Of a stretch of 64,000 nt of DNA, positions 12,270-22,791 are shown one piece after another (position 1 is the first letter of the stretch; each line of letters begins with the position of its first letter). The position numbers and the translations under genes were made by a program. Where the stretch lies: positions 388,943-452,942 of the forward strand of contig CAJNDS010002386.1 of NCBI GenBank assembly GCA_905221605.1. The letters are read 5' to 3'. The notes under the pieces are model-generated. The model was not told where the DNA came from and did no database searches. It saw only the letters and a list, made by a program, of their open reading frames with translations. Source of the stretch: Symbiodinium natans (lineage: Eukaryota > Sar > Dinophyceae > Suessiales > Symbiodiniaceae).

Positions 12270-13790
12270 GCCACCTCACGGATGTGGATGCCAAGCTGAA
12301 GCGGGAGGGGCTGGAAATACACAGCAAAAAGGTGGCCATCATCACCAAAGGTGGGCAAGGAGTGGGTCAAGCCCGGGGGCCCGAGGACCACTTCGCGGTT
12401 TTGGGGTCGCCGGTTGCTTTTCGGGGGCAGGCGCACTTGCTGGGAGGGGAAATGGCGGCCAGGGCGTGCAGGGCTTTCTGGGTAAGGAAGGAAGAGCTCA
12501 AAACACCAACGCCCATTAAGCCCAGACTGGCCCTGCACCTCGCGTATGTCAGGCCGGCGGGTGTCCTCAAAGACGAGGACATGGTGGCGGCCGCGCTCCA
12601 ACAGCACACGGAGGGAGACCCACACACCCAGCTGGCAAACATAGCCAAGCAAATCACACGGCCGGCTCCGGCGCCCGGCGAGCCATGGCAAGAGAGCCCT
12701 GAGCTCAAACAACTCCGAGTGGACGCGCATGCCGCACCAGCAGCGGGGAGGAGGCAAGCGTGGAAGGCGGTGTGGAAGCAACTGCAGGCGGAGCGCAAGG
12801 CATGGCGCAAACGCAAGGTGGAAGCGGCATCCCAAGCCAACTGGGGGGAACTCAGGTCCCTAGCCAACCACCGCAGACGCACGCGCTGGGATGGCAAGCA
12901 GCGCTAAAACACCACTTTGAGGGCATCTTCGCCAAGGCCCCGGCAGCACAGGTGGAGGCGGCAATGGGGGCACTGAGACACAAGTTGAGGGGCATGTGCA
13001 AACACCAGCCCTGGAAACCCTTCACACAAGAAGAGTTGGAGGCCACATCAGAAAAATGGGGGAAGCGCAAAGCCACGGGTATGGATGGGGTGGCGCTGGA
13101 AGCTCTTCGTGAGCTCAAACAGCACCAGAACTGGCGGGGGAAATTGCAGTGGATGCTGGATGACTTGCTCAGGGGGGAGGTGGGGCGTGGGGTCACCGTG
13201 CTCATACCCAAAGTGCGCACACCGCAACGAGACCAATCACACTGTCCACCACCATGCTGAAGTGGATGTCACAGCTGCTCCTCAATAGGGGGGCGCACCA
13301 CCTCACACCACTGACACAATTCCAATGGGCATGGAAAGGGAAGCAAGCGGAGGAGCTGCTGATGCTCATGCGCAAACTCACACGCACCGCCGAGGACTGG
13401 GGCATCCAGTTCTGGATAGTTAAGCTGGACATACGCAGCATTCGACAGTGTGCTGCAGCAGTCTCTGGGGGCCATGGTGGCGTCTTGGGTGGGGGAACAA
13501 GGGAAAATGCCTTGGGAAGCGCACGCGTGGCTCAGCCTGCTCCAGGCACAGCACATTCAGGTGGCGGCGGGGGGGGAGCTGGTGGATGTCAGGCAAACCA
13601 CGGGAGTAAGACAAGGGCACCAGATTCGCCGCTGTTGTTTTCGGCACTCATAGGGCGCATACTCCAGCTATGCCTCCCACCACTTCCCCCCAAAGGGGAA
13701 GCACACCAGCGAGCACCAGAGTGCCCGACAACCGGGGGGGCCTTCATGGATGATACCTACCTTTGGGACACGGACCCCGACAGGTTGCAA
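12270..13790 (+). pseudogene. Non-LTR retrotransposon reverse transcriptase, rearranged and frameshifted
   Basis: The first part (about 12270-12560) reads like the post-catalytic thumb region of a LINE reverse transcriptase (KLKREGLEIHSKKVAII). It runs straight into what looks like a pre-RT region (about 12570-12905, basic and helical). RT follows: KATGMDGVALEAL (about 13070-13110), TVLIPK (13196-13213), VKLDI (13420-13434), then GVRQG and APDSPLLF in shifted frames (about 13600-13650). The catalytic box FMDDTYLW is at 13743-13766, equivalent to Y/F-x-DD. At least three frame changes are needed to follow the RT. The thumb-before-RT order suggests recombination between tandem copies. The element is not functional. 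Confidence 0.75.
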
Positions 13791-15298
13791 GCCGTCCGCC
13801 GTGAGAGAGGCGTCCGACCCAACCGGCGGGGGCACTCACACGCCCGCAACAGTGCAGGCAGCGCAGCCGCAGCAGCACCCACAACACCCAGCAGACCCGA
13901 TCCACCAGGCGACGCAACCACCACCACAGAAGCAAAAGCCGCCGCCGAAGCAACCACCACCAAAGCAGCCGCCACCACGCTCACAACAGCAGCTGCCAGC
14001 GAGCAGCGGAGATGCGCGGCAACAAGCGAGCATCCAACCACAGCCGCCCCTGCCACCACAACCACAACAAGGATCCCCAGCAGCAACCGCGGGGGACAAG
14101 CAGCTGCAGCAGGGGCCAGGCGGAGCATACCAGAACACGGGGGCCAAGCAGGACGGCAGCGGTGGCAGTAGCAGCAGCAGCAGCAGCGGGAGCAGCGGGG
14201 GGGCAGGACACACAAAAGGATGAGGAACCGAGCTGAAAAAGCTTGGCAGCGGAAGGAGGGGGGCCGACGCAGGAGACACACAGCCCACTGACTGGGCAGA
14301 ACTGCTCAAACAGACACCTCAGGCGCCCCAGCACCCAGCAACCAACGCAGGACGGACAAGGAGGGAGCAAGCAGGACACAGCAGCGCAGGCAGCGCACGA
14401 GCAGCGACAGCAGATGAGGGAAGCGACAGCAGAGGAGGATGACAGGCACAACGAAGGAGGGGCCATAGCAGAAGCAGAAGCCCCACATGCCAGCGGAGGA
14501 GTCGTACCAGGCTCCAAACAAGATACAGCAGACAGAGCCAGATACGAGGAGAGGCTCGCAGCCGAAGCAACACAGCGCCCAGGGAGCACCCTGAAGGAAC
14601 TCCGAGCACCCTCACCCCGAGGAGCGCCCGCTCCAAAACCAAGCCGAAAAAGCAGCACAATCACAGAAGACGGCTCCGAGACCCATTGGAGTAGCAGTGA
14701 CCACAGCAGCAGCAGCCAGTCAGGAGGACCTCAAGAGCAGGACGATGTGGGGCTGGGGAGGAAGAGGATTGGAGTAGTATGGACGGACCTCCGATAGTCC
14801 CCATGCTCCCAGAATCGCATCTTGGTGTCAGGGGCCAAGCGATGTGGACCCTACGCATCAGGCCGAGCAACGAAAGAGTTTTTAGGGGGCACAGGGTGGT
14901 CCAGCGCGCGGAGGCCACACCGCAACACACACAACAGGCAGGGAGGGGGTTGCCGTTGCCCACAAAGCTAGAGGGGGAACTACGCAAGCTGCGGGGGCAT
15001 GACACCTGGATACTTGTGGTCACCCACATTGACCATGAAGCGGGGGCAGCAGCAGCAGCAGCCCTAGCAGATGCGGCAGGCAAGCCACAGCAGAGCGCCA
15101 CACCACTCCACATCGGGGACTTTGCCAGGCTCGACCCCGATGTGCCGCCGGTGGGGCGGCGCATACAGCCCTCAGTCGTAACCAGGCTCCCAGCACAGGG
15201 CGAAGACGCAGAACAACAGGAGGGGGGGGGCAGGAGGAGGGGACAAGACCGCGGTCACCACCACCACCTCCGCCGCCATCACCACCACATGAGGAGGA
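13791..15298 (+). other. Q/P/T/S-rich ORF region, probable 3' part of the LINE
   Basis: Open frames of 150-300 codons occur in several phases, dominated by Q, P, A, T and S. From 14779 an ATG-initiated frame has a more ordinary composition (LRKLRGHDTWILVVTHI, about 14980-15030) and runs on into the viral ATPase fragment. No domain was recognised; it is most likely retroelement-derived coding sequence. Confidence 0.4.
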
Positions 15299-15428
15299 GG
15301 TGGACAGGACGGAGCTCATGCAAACCACGCGTGGAGGAACACGGCCAGCACCATCACCACCAACACCACCTCCACCACCGCCGCCAACACCAACACCACC
15401 ACCGCCACCACCACCACCACCACCGCTT
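15255..15428. repeat. CAC/CCG triplet tract at the left viral border
   Basis: His/Pro-coding CAC, CAT and CCG triplets, densest at 15340-15424. The base composition switches abruptly to AT-rich viral sequence at about 15425-15430. Confidence 0.85.
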
Positions 15429-15900
15429 CAAACCTTCTGATTTGCACAATATTTTAGACAAACAAAAGAAAGTAATTGAATACCAAAAGAAAAACAATGA
15501 AAAGAATTTGTTCAGTATATGCGTAGTCATTGATGATCACAGTGACGACCCAAAATTTATACGATATTCAAATATGCTACACGGTTTATTTACAAGGGGA
15601 AGACATCAAGCGGTGTCTTGCCTCCTCTCTTTACAGAAGTATTCCTCAACAGCTCCAATTTGTAGGTTAAATGCCAGTTCTTTATATATTTTCAAACTTA
15701 AAAACATGACCGAAGTCAATAGTTTTATAGATGAGAATAGTGCCCTCGTAGATAAGAAAACATTATACGATATGTATCAACAGGCTGTAAACGATGCTCC
15801 CTATTCATTCTTTTATATAAACTGTAATAGTCAAGACCTTAATAGAACATTTTATATTAGATTTGAAAAAGAGTTTATTATTGATGATGAAGATATTTAA
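15429..15900 (+). pseudogene. PLV packaging ATPase (FtsK/HerA type), C-terminal half
   Basis: This half keeps the Walker B strand SICVVIDD (about 15511-15534), the following LFTRGRHQAVSCLLSLQKY segment, and the NASSLYIFKLKN sensor-like motif. These are arranged as in the DNA-packaging ATPases of Polinton-like viruses, virophages and polintons. The P-loop half is missing: the viral sequence begins in mid-gene right after a CAC repeat, and the frame is accidentally continuous with host low-complexity sequence back to 14779. In an intact virus this enzyme pumps DNA into the capsid. Here it is a 5'-truncated relic, with no further stop before TAA at 15898-15900. Confidence 0.8.
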
Positions 15901-15933
15901 AGAATAAATTAAAATAGATGCTTATAGCCATAA

Positions 15934-16589
15934 ATGGACTATCAGAATGGCAAGATCTACTGTGTAAGAAACTCTATCACTGATGATATATATGTCGGCT
16001 CAAGTTGTCAGCCGTTATACAGGCGGTTAAGTTGGCATAAATCAAGTTTGAATAAGAAAGGAAAACAACACTTACCGCTATACATCAAGATGAAAGAACA
16101 CGGTAAAGAAAATTTTTTATTGAGCTATTGGAAAACTACCCATGTAATACTAAAGAAGAGTTAAGAGCCAAAGAGGGTGAATACATTCGGAAAATATCCA
16201 CACTTAATACATATATCGCAGGTAGAACTCTACAAGAAAGACTACCGCAAAAGTATGAATATAAAAGCAAGATAGAATAAATAATCCCGAAAAATACAAA
16301 GTTATAGATCGTGCAAAGTATGAAAAGCATAAGCAAAATATATTAAAAGAGCGAAAGCATATTATGAGTTAAAAAAGGATGAAATCAACGGAAACAAGAA
16401 AGAACGTATAAACCATTGTATATGTGGTTCTGTTTATCGTATTAATGTGATAAGAGCCAACACGAAAGGACCCAAAAGCACCAAGAATATTTGAAAGACC
16501 AAGCAAACAAAGAACACACCGAAGAATTCTTGAAACACATTCAGCCAGATTATTTATCATATTTTTTAGATTTTATTATTTATCATTAA
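15934..16589 (+). pseudogene. GIY-YIG family endonuclease, frameshifted
   Basis: The start MDYQNGKIYCVRNSITDDIYVGSS shows the GIY/YIG pair as KIYCV and DIYVGS, followed by the helix with YRRLSWHK. The frame breaks in a T6 run near 16116-16121. It resumes as ELLENYPCNTKEELRAKEGEYIRKI, including the conserved EGEYI glutamate. Later frames give CICGSVYRI (part of a zinc-ribbon-like C-terminal module) and a terminal helix ending FLDFIIYH at 16587-16589. At least three frame changes are needed. Such nucleases are common as stand-alone genes in PLVs and other algal viruses, where they may act as homing enzymes. The copy is inactive. Confidence 0.75.
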
Positions 16590-16801
16590 AATAAACTCGG
16601 ATTACAACAATGTAAATGAGTAAAACCAAAGCAGGGGCATTTCTTTTTCTTTTGCAGTGCCTCTACTTTCTTCTCTTCTTGTTCAAGTTTTGCTAATAAA
16701 TCTTTCATCGCTTTTAATAAAATATCAGTTTCAGGTATTTCTTTGCTTTTCTGTTTTATTAATTCCATACATGCGGCATATTCAGTCTGAAAATCTGTCA
16801 T
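16586..16801 (-). CDS. Small coiled-coil protein of the viral element
   Basis: 71 codons on the minus strand, starting at ATG 16799-16801 behind a TATATAA-like stretch. It is mostly a Lys/Glu-rich helix (residues 10-52) followed by a Cys/His-containing end (CPCFGFTHLHCC) that could bind a metal. It converges on the nuclease relic, with a 4-base overlap at the stops. No family was recognised. The frame is intact, in contrast to its neighbours. Confidence 0.5.
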   Translation of the reverse strand: MTDFQTEYAACMELIKQKSKEIPETDILLKAMKDLLAKLEQEEKKVEALQKKKKCPCFGFTHLHCCNPSLF

Positions 16802-16821
16802 TATATATTATTATTTAGATT

Positions 16822-19210
16822 TTAATCTTTACTTTTCGCTTTAGGTTTTGCTTTTGTTTTTGGTGATGTTTCACCCTTCAATTTCTTAACCTCCTTTTCT
16901 AAATCTTCTACTTGCTTTTGTAACTGTTGCACAGCCCCCCACAATACAACTGCTGTTTTATTATACGCTAATAATTTCATGCCATCATCATTATAATATA
17001 TTATGTTGTCCCATTCTCTTGGCATTTTGGCGTCTTTTATATCATCTGCTATAAATCCAATATGGCTTTTTCTGTCTTCATCGTTAACAAAATTATCTGT
17101 TTTAGGTTTAATACATTTGACTGCTTTATAACATTCTTAAATATTTACTTCTTTAACGTTTTCTTTTAATTTTGAGTCTGATGTTTCTGTTAAAGCAACA
17201 CACGTTAAATTTCCTCCAATATCAGCGTTATTAGTTGTAGTAAAGAAACCATAAACATCAACACCTGTGTTTGTGGCGGCTAATCTTGATAAATTAGTAT
17301 TGCTTAATCAAATCAATCCATCATCGTCTGATTATTAATTAACACTCTTTGTTGTCCTGAAACGTCAGTATTTGTAAGTTCCAGTTGCCCAACTAAAGTT
17401 ACTTTTCCGTCTGCTAATTGTATTTCTGGTGTGCTACTTTCTAAACCCATTATTAAATTCATTTCTCCCGCTTGATCTCCATTTCTGATATATAACTTAT
17501 ACTGAGTATCTAATACTTCTCTAAACTCTGATGAATTTTGGAACTTCATTTTTCCCCAAGTTCTTAAATCTGCTTCCGCTGTTAAATTACCAATGCTATT
17601 AAATGTTAAATTATTTGGAACTGCCCAATTTAATGTAATTCCGTTAGTGTCATTCAATTGGACTGCAATAGTGGCAGTTGTTGGATCGGTTGTTCTATTT
17701 GATTGTAATGAAAAGTTAATCTCTTCTGTTGATATTACATTTCATGAATTATTAGCATCGATACGCTGAAATATTCTACCTGAATTATTAACATAAATAT
17801 CTCCGTTAAGTGTTGATGTATTTTGAAACGATGCTGTCCCGCCGAAATTTGCATTTCCACCCGATACATTTAGTTTATTTGCACCTTGGATAACTCCAAT
17901 ACCTAAACTTAAACAATAAACGCCATTACCATTAGCAGTATTCAATAAAAGTAATGAAGAACTGTCGTTGCTTGCGTTATAAGCATTAATATTAAATGAA
18001 TTAAATTTCAAATACCCTTGTGCATTTTTAACTGTCATAACATTAGAAGCGCCCGTTGTATGTTTATAAAATGTTAATCCATTAGTATCATTAATATTAA
18101 AACTTTCACCATCAAAATTTAAATCATTTGTTAAATCTAAATTAACATCCACTTTTAAATTTTGTCTAACAATAGCACTATCAACAACATCTATTGTATA
18201 ACCGCCTGTTAATGTTTCTGCCCCACTATCTACTAATAATGAATGTGATTTAACATATTGATTAGCACTACTATTTAAATGTAAAATCCTACCTGTATCA
18301 CCAACTGAATTCTAACAATCAATATTATCATTATTAAATGTACTATAATTATCAGTATTTCTAACGGTAAATGATAAATTAGCATCTGCTGTATTTTCTA
18401 CAACAAAACCACCTGTTGGTGTTTCTATTTTACCACTCATTTTATACCCTGCATTATTATTTGATAAATCTAATTGTTTAATGGCGTCGTCTGGTGTATT
18501 ATTACAAAATATTTTATCACCTTGTAAAGTTATATAACTCGTCGCGTTTTTAAACTCTGCTAAAACTTTATCACCTCCTCCTGTTTGATTGCTAAAGAAT
18601 AATCCTTCTACTGGTGATATATTTATAGTTGAATTGTTTAATGTTAATCCGCTATGAATAACAGTTGGGGCACTACAATCAATTATAGGATTGGCGCTAA
18701 ATCTATCAGTAAAATCTGATTTTGGAACTCGTAGATCTAATAAATTATCAATTTCTGTATCTGTGTAACCGCCAGATCCAGCCCCCGCTAGTAATGTATC
18801 TACCTCGCCCTTGTTATAATAATTGGTTGCCAGTTGCGTGTTAGTTTGAAAATTAGTTGATAAATTTGTATCAATCTCACTTTTATTATAATAATGAACC
18901 CCTAATTTGGCATTAGTTTGGTAATTAGTTGATAAATTTGTATCTATTTGGGTTGATGTGGAATAATTATTAAGTGTTGAATCAATCTCTGTTTTATTAT
19001 AAGAATTCGTGGCTAGCGCGGCGTTAGTTTGATAATTGTTAGTTAAATCAGTATTCAGAACATCAATAGCGTCAGTGTTTGATTGTATTTCTACTGCGTT
19101 GGTTGTGATGTCTTCACTTGTTGCGTATAGTTGCGATAATTCCGTCCCTTCTAAATGAAACTTATCTGCATTTACGGTTTGCAGCCTGTTAAAGTAACTG
19201 GAACATTCAT
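16822..19210 (-). pseudogene. Long fibre protein with S74-type chaperone C-terminus, decayed
   Basis: Read 5' to 3' on the minus strand, the gene starts at ATG 19208-19210 and shifts frame within the first 12 codons. It then shows a run of fibre repeats with a YNK(T/S/G)E(I/V)D core and about 25-30 residues per unit (19030-18780). A beta-strand-rich region follows with many NDTNGLTFY/NDTNGITLN-like units. The end (17210-16822) resembles a peptidase-S74 intramolecular chaperone: TSDSKLKENV, HIGFIADDIKD and a terminal coiled coil. In-frame stops are TAG at 18312-18314, TGA at 17742-17744 and TAA at 17137-17139, with a further frameshift near 17305. Such trimeric fibres mediate host attachment in viruses and phages. 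This copy is clearly disabled. Confidence 0.75.
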
Positions 19211-19256
19211 TAGTAAATATTATTTAATTAGATAGTAATATTTTCGAATGTTTTAA

Positions 19257-19457
19257 TTAAGTATGAACCATTGGTGTATCTGCCATAATTTCAAGAATAT
19301 TTGAACTGACTAGGCATGTTGTAATTTCTTCAATTGCTTCTTCTGTTCCTGTTAAATTAGCATTAGTTCCACGAATATTTAATGTTAATAATGCACCAAG
19401 TTTAGAATTTACCCCAGTTAAATAATTTTGATCCATCTTTTGGAAATTAATACCCAT
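19257..19457 (-). CDS. Small viral protein of unknown function
   Basis: 66 codons, ATG at 19455-19457, overlapping the last 11 bases of the capsid gene, so translation may be coupled. It has no membrane segment; it is a mixed alpha/beta sequence with TCLVSSNILEIMAD near the end. It could be a short virion or assembly factor encoded between capsid and fibre. Family unknown. Confidence 0.45.
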   Translation of the reverse strand: MGINFQKMDQNYLTGVNSKLGALLTLNIRGTNANLTGTEEAIEEITTCLVSSNILEIMADTPMVHT

Positions 19458-20778
19458 AATAAATTTTTTTTGCTCTGTATTGATTATATTTAATGCTCAT
19501 ACTATCTTGATCGGGATTGAGTAAAGATACAAATCTACGAAGATAATACATATGCTCACTTAATGAAGAAGAGGCAACTTCTGGATATCGTTTATTACAA
19601 AGTAAAACATCAAAAGCTAAATCTAAATTTTTATTAGCGTATCCATAACCAACTTCATTACCAGTTGCCCCCGTTCCATTAGAGAAAACGGTGTAATTAA
19701 TCATCGGATTGTAAAAATAGTTCCATTTTTTGAAAACGTAACGGTCAAATCGTGATTCATTATTCATACTGAATATACCTTCTGTTCTTGGCTTACGATA
19801 AAGTGTAACAAACATGCCATCTAAACGAGTAGCAGATTTAACAACATTAAGATTAATTTCACCTGTTCCATTTGCTATTGTTTGACTTGTCATGTGATAT
19901 GATTTATATAAAATTTTCATTGAACCACCGCTTAATAGTCCCTCCGTGTGTTTTTCTGAAACTTTTGGATCTAAAACAGCGATATCCGCTTTCAGTGCTA
20001 GTGAATTCAATTCCCAATCTACTCCAGTATTACCTTCCGTGAAAAAATAATTTTTGGCATCGGTATTTGTTCCACCTGAAGCAACTGGCACAATAATCGG
20101 ATTAGCATCATTAACAAGGGTTAATTCAATTTCTAAACCAGAAGCATGGCGAAGAGGCAAATAATACCCAGAATTCAAGAAGCCTGAACAACACTGATGC
20201 CCAAGTCGCACCCATGTTTGAGGGTAAATACCTGCCATCGTGTGCCTTGTGAATTTCTGTCGTAAATCACCGAACTTGTTCCAGTTTCCAGCACCTGCCA
20301 CATCTTCTTGTAATCCAGTAGCATATGTATGTGCAAGATCATCATCGTATCTCGGATTCATACCACTTTCAATGTCATCTAAATCACGAGCGTCAGGGGA
20401 TTTGAAGCAATTCCAAATCTCACAGAATCTATTGTAATCTGTTATATCTTCTACAATCTGCCCACCAACCATAACTCGTAGTCGTGAGAAGCATGAATGT
20501 AGTTGTCCAATAAATCTTCAATATCTTGTTGTTCCCGCTTCATTGTTTTTAAGATTAGCAAGAATACGAATACTTGATAAATCTAAATAAGAATTAGTGT
20601 CAGAGGCAGGTAAATGAAATTTAATTTGTCTATTACCCGCCCCTACTGAATAGATATTTGAACCAGATGGGGCGTAGGATACTTGACGTCTATCAATACC
20701 ATATCTGCCGAGGTTCTCAATGCCATATTCAAAACCACCAACAACATTTGGCTCACTTTCAGCAATAATATTTTCCAT
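19447..20778 (-). pseudogene. PLV major capsid protein (double jelly-roll), one internal stop
   Basis: A single frame of about 443 codons from ATG 20776-20778 to 19447, interrupted only by TGA at 20518-20520. The segment LRVMVGGQIVEDITDYNRF and the later HQCCSGFLNSGYYLPL and HASGLEIELTL match the pattern of double jelly-roll major capsid proteins of Polinton-like viruses. In that family a V-x-G-G-x-x-(I/V)-E-(D/E)-I segment precedes a long alpha-helical insertion, and a (L/I)-P-L strand starts the second barrel. The protein would form hexon-like trimers of an icosahedral shell. It sits between the fibre and lipase-like genes on the same strand. Apart from the stop the frame is clean, so the nonsense change appears late. 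Confidence 0.85.
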
Positions 20779-20809
20779 TAGTATATATTATTTATTAGAT
20801 AAAAAATTA

Positions 20810-20938
20810 TTATTTTTTTAATTTGTTTAAACTTTTTAAATTTAAATTAATATCTTTATTATTCTTAATATTTGGTTTATTAATTGTTTCATTGACATTT
20901 ATTTTATTCTCTCCTTCTTCAACAATTTCTCTAATCAT
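20810..20938 (-). CDS. Short Asn/Lys-rich ORF
   Basis: 42 codons between the capsid and lipase-like genes. A second lysine-rich frame lies just upstream (about 20940-21010, minus) and is separated by a one-base shift, so both may be parts of one decayed small gene. No domain was seen. Confidence 0.25.
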   Translation of the reverse strand: MIREIVEEGENKINVNETINKPNIKNNKDINLNLKSLNKLKK

Positions 20939-21044
20939 ATCATAACCTTTTGTTTAATAATTCTTTTTGGCTTTACCTCTTGTTGTTTCTTATTTTGCTT
21001 TGCTATAATTATATTATATAATATATTACATATTTTTTTACTGG

Positions 21045-21728
21045 TTAAGTATTATTAGCAGTATTAAATTCACTTCTACCTTGATCAAAGAAATTAAAAT
21101 AACTGTGTGGGTTTAATGTTCCTTGTGGAACTGTTATACTACCTGTATCCAAAACAGCCACTGGATCTAACGCCGTCCTGAAATTTAACTGATTGTCATC
21201 TCTGGCAGTTGATGAAGGTAAAGATGTAATAGGACTTGAATATGAATTTTCAGCATATTTATCATTAGAATTCTTATTTAAAACTTTAACAACAGCCGAT
21301 CCAAGACTGTGTCCAACCAAACGCGTAACCTCTGGTGAAGTTTGAAGCATTTCGTAAGCATCTTTATATCGTTCGCTTTCTTCAAGTCTGTTAAACGGAA
21401 TATGAAAAATATCACTAAAAATATCGTTTGCTAAATTTTTACCAGAAGTGCCACTTACATATAATGTATTACCAAATTTATATAGTCCTGTTCCAGTTCT
21501 ATAACTTTTATACAAACCTTCAGCGTCACTAATTAAATTAACATTATTGATATTATTATTATCTCTCATATGTTTTTGAATCTTTTGTATTATTCTTTCC
21601 CTATCGCTATTTACTTGTGACGTTGTGGGCGTTTCTGTTCTTTGTGTAGATGGTGGCGGTCTTCTGTTGCCTCTTGCTAAATTTGGGTAACGTTGCCCTC
21701 TTATTAACAGTTCTAAATCTTTCCGCAT
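21045..21728 (-). CDS. Lipase-like alpha/beta hydrolase, putative virion protein
   Basis: 227 codons, intact. The nucleophile elbow VGHSLGSAVV lies around residues 137-146 and fits the class-3 lipase GHSLG pattern. A likely acid is in ALDPVAVLD, and a His follows in NPHSYFNFF. The N-terminal 60 residues are basic and Pro/Thr-rich, unlike the enzyme core. Lipase-like genes occur next to capsid genes in several PLVs and parvovirus-like systems, where they may help membrane passage; here that role is only inferred. The gene is divergent from the penton gene, with a 52-base AT-rich spacer holding promoter-like sequence. Confidence 0.65.
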   Translation of the reverse strand: MRKDLELLIRGQRYPNLARGNRRPPPSTQRTETPTTSQVNSDRERIIQKIQKHMRDNNNINNVNLISDAEGLYKSYRTGTGLYKFGNTLYVSGTSGKNLANDIFSDIFHIPFNRLEESERYKDAYEMLQTSPEVTRLVGHSLGSAVVKVLNKNSNDKYAENSYSSPITSLPSSTARDDNQLNFRTALDPVAVLDTGSITVPQGTLNPHSYFNFFDQGRSEFNTANNT

Positions 21729-21780
21729 ATTATACTACTATTTTATAAAATATTAAAAATCTAATTAAATATATACATTA
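21729..21780. promoter_or_regulatory. Divergent viral promoter region
   Basis: The 52-base gap between the lipase-like (minus) and penton (plus) starts is nearly all A/T. AATATATACATT lies immediately before the plus ATG and a TATA-like run lies on the other side. The same TATATA-to-ATG spacing recurs before other genes of the element (see 22784, 23391, 23755). Confidence 0.5.
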
Positions 21781-22713
21781 ATGAGTAGTAGAGTTTTAAA
21801 ATACAAAAAGGTATTCGTAGATAGTGGCAGAAGACTAACCTCATCTAATTCATCAACTGATTTTGAAATTGGATTACAAGAAAATTTTGAATGTCCCGCT
21901 AATACTCAATGTTATGTAACAGAAATAGCAATACCTAATTCATTTTATACAGTAGAAGAGGGTCATAATGATTTTTTATATATTGAATTAGAAAATGCAG
22001 TTACACCAGTTGATAGTTTTTATGAAAAACGATCACTACAATTAGATCAGGGCATTTATACCCCATTGGGTTTAATTGAGCACATAATAACAAAGGCAAA
22101 TAACTTATATGCTGGAGCTGGTATAACTAATTTATTTACTGGTTCTTATGAAGAGAAACTTAACATTTATAAAATTCAAGCTAAACTTAATTACAAAGCG
22201 AAATTTTTAACTGATGATGACATATATGAAACAACCGATTCTGTATGGAGCATAGTATTTAGAGGGGATAAGAGAATACGTCCCCAATCAATAAATAAAA
22301 TGATAGGTAATTATTCTGCGACTCAAACTGTTATAACAACTAGCAGTTTATGGACGGGCTTCCCTATTGATCTCAACCCGTATAGGATACTATATATATC
22401 TTGCCCTGAATTATCAAATTATAATCAACATATACCAACTGAGTATTCTTCAAGTATAATTAAAAAAGTTTTAGTAAATGCTGGACAAGGCGGTCAGATA
22501 ACGGACGAATACCCTCTGGTTAGTGACTATGTTGATGTAAGCCATAAAAATCTTAAAAGGTTGCATTTCAGAATTGTTGATGATACTACTAAAGTTGTGA
22601 ATTTGCATGGTGTTGCTATTTCCTTCTCATTGATTTTTCAAAAATCAAGCATTGACCAAGATAAAAAACTAAAGCAACAACAATATCTAAAATCATTGAA
22701 CCAACCAATTTAA
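21781..22713 (+). CDS. PLV minor capsid (penton) protein
   Basis: 310 codons, uninterrupted. The start VLKYKKVFVDSGRR and the Ser/Thr-rich SSNSSTDFEI section, and above all the terminal VVNLHGVAISFSLIFQKS, are characteristic of PLV/virophage minor capsid proteins, where an LHG-x-x-(I/V)-SFS-(L/I)-x-F strand ends the single jelly-roll. It would form the pentameric vertices of the capsid whose hexons come from the divergent major capsid gene. The last 20 residues are a Lys/Gln-rich helix. It is the best-preserved large gene of the element. Confidence 0.8.
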   Translation: MSSRVLKYKKVFVDSGRRLTSSNSSTDFEIGLQENFECPANTQCYVTEIAIPNSFYTVEEGHNDFLYIELENAVTPVDSFYEKRSLQLDQGIYTPLGLIEHIITKANNLYAGAGITNLFTGSYEEKLNIYKIQAKLNYKAKFLTDDDIYETTDSVWSIVFRGDKRIRPQSINKMIGNYSATQTVITTSSLWTGFPIDLNPYRILYISCPELSNYNQHIPTEYSSSIIKKVLVNAGQGGQITDEYPLVSDYVDVSHKNLKRLHFRIVDDTTKVVNLHGVAISFSLIFQKSSIDQDKKLKQQQYLKSLNQPI

Positions 22714-22791
22714 AAACTGCCCTAACCAATTATTAATAATATTATTTCTATTTTACATAAAAATAGAAATAATATAAACTATTATATATAA

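Noticed and set aside
14779-15900. A 373-codon host-virus fusion protein
   Set aside because: The open frame across the border is accidental; the viral part is the second half of an ATPase and the host part is simple repeat.
16822-20778. Alternative genetic code with TGA as a sense codon
   Set aside because: TAA and TAG also interrupt genes of the element, and TGG is used normally in the intact penton and capsid frames.
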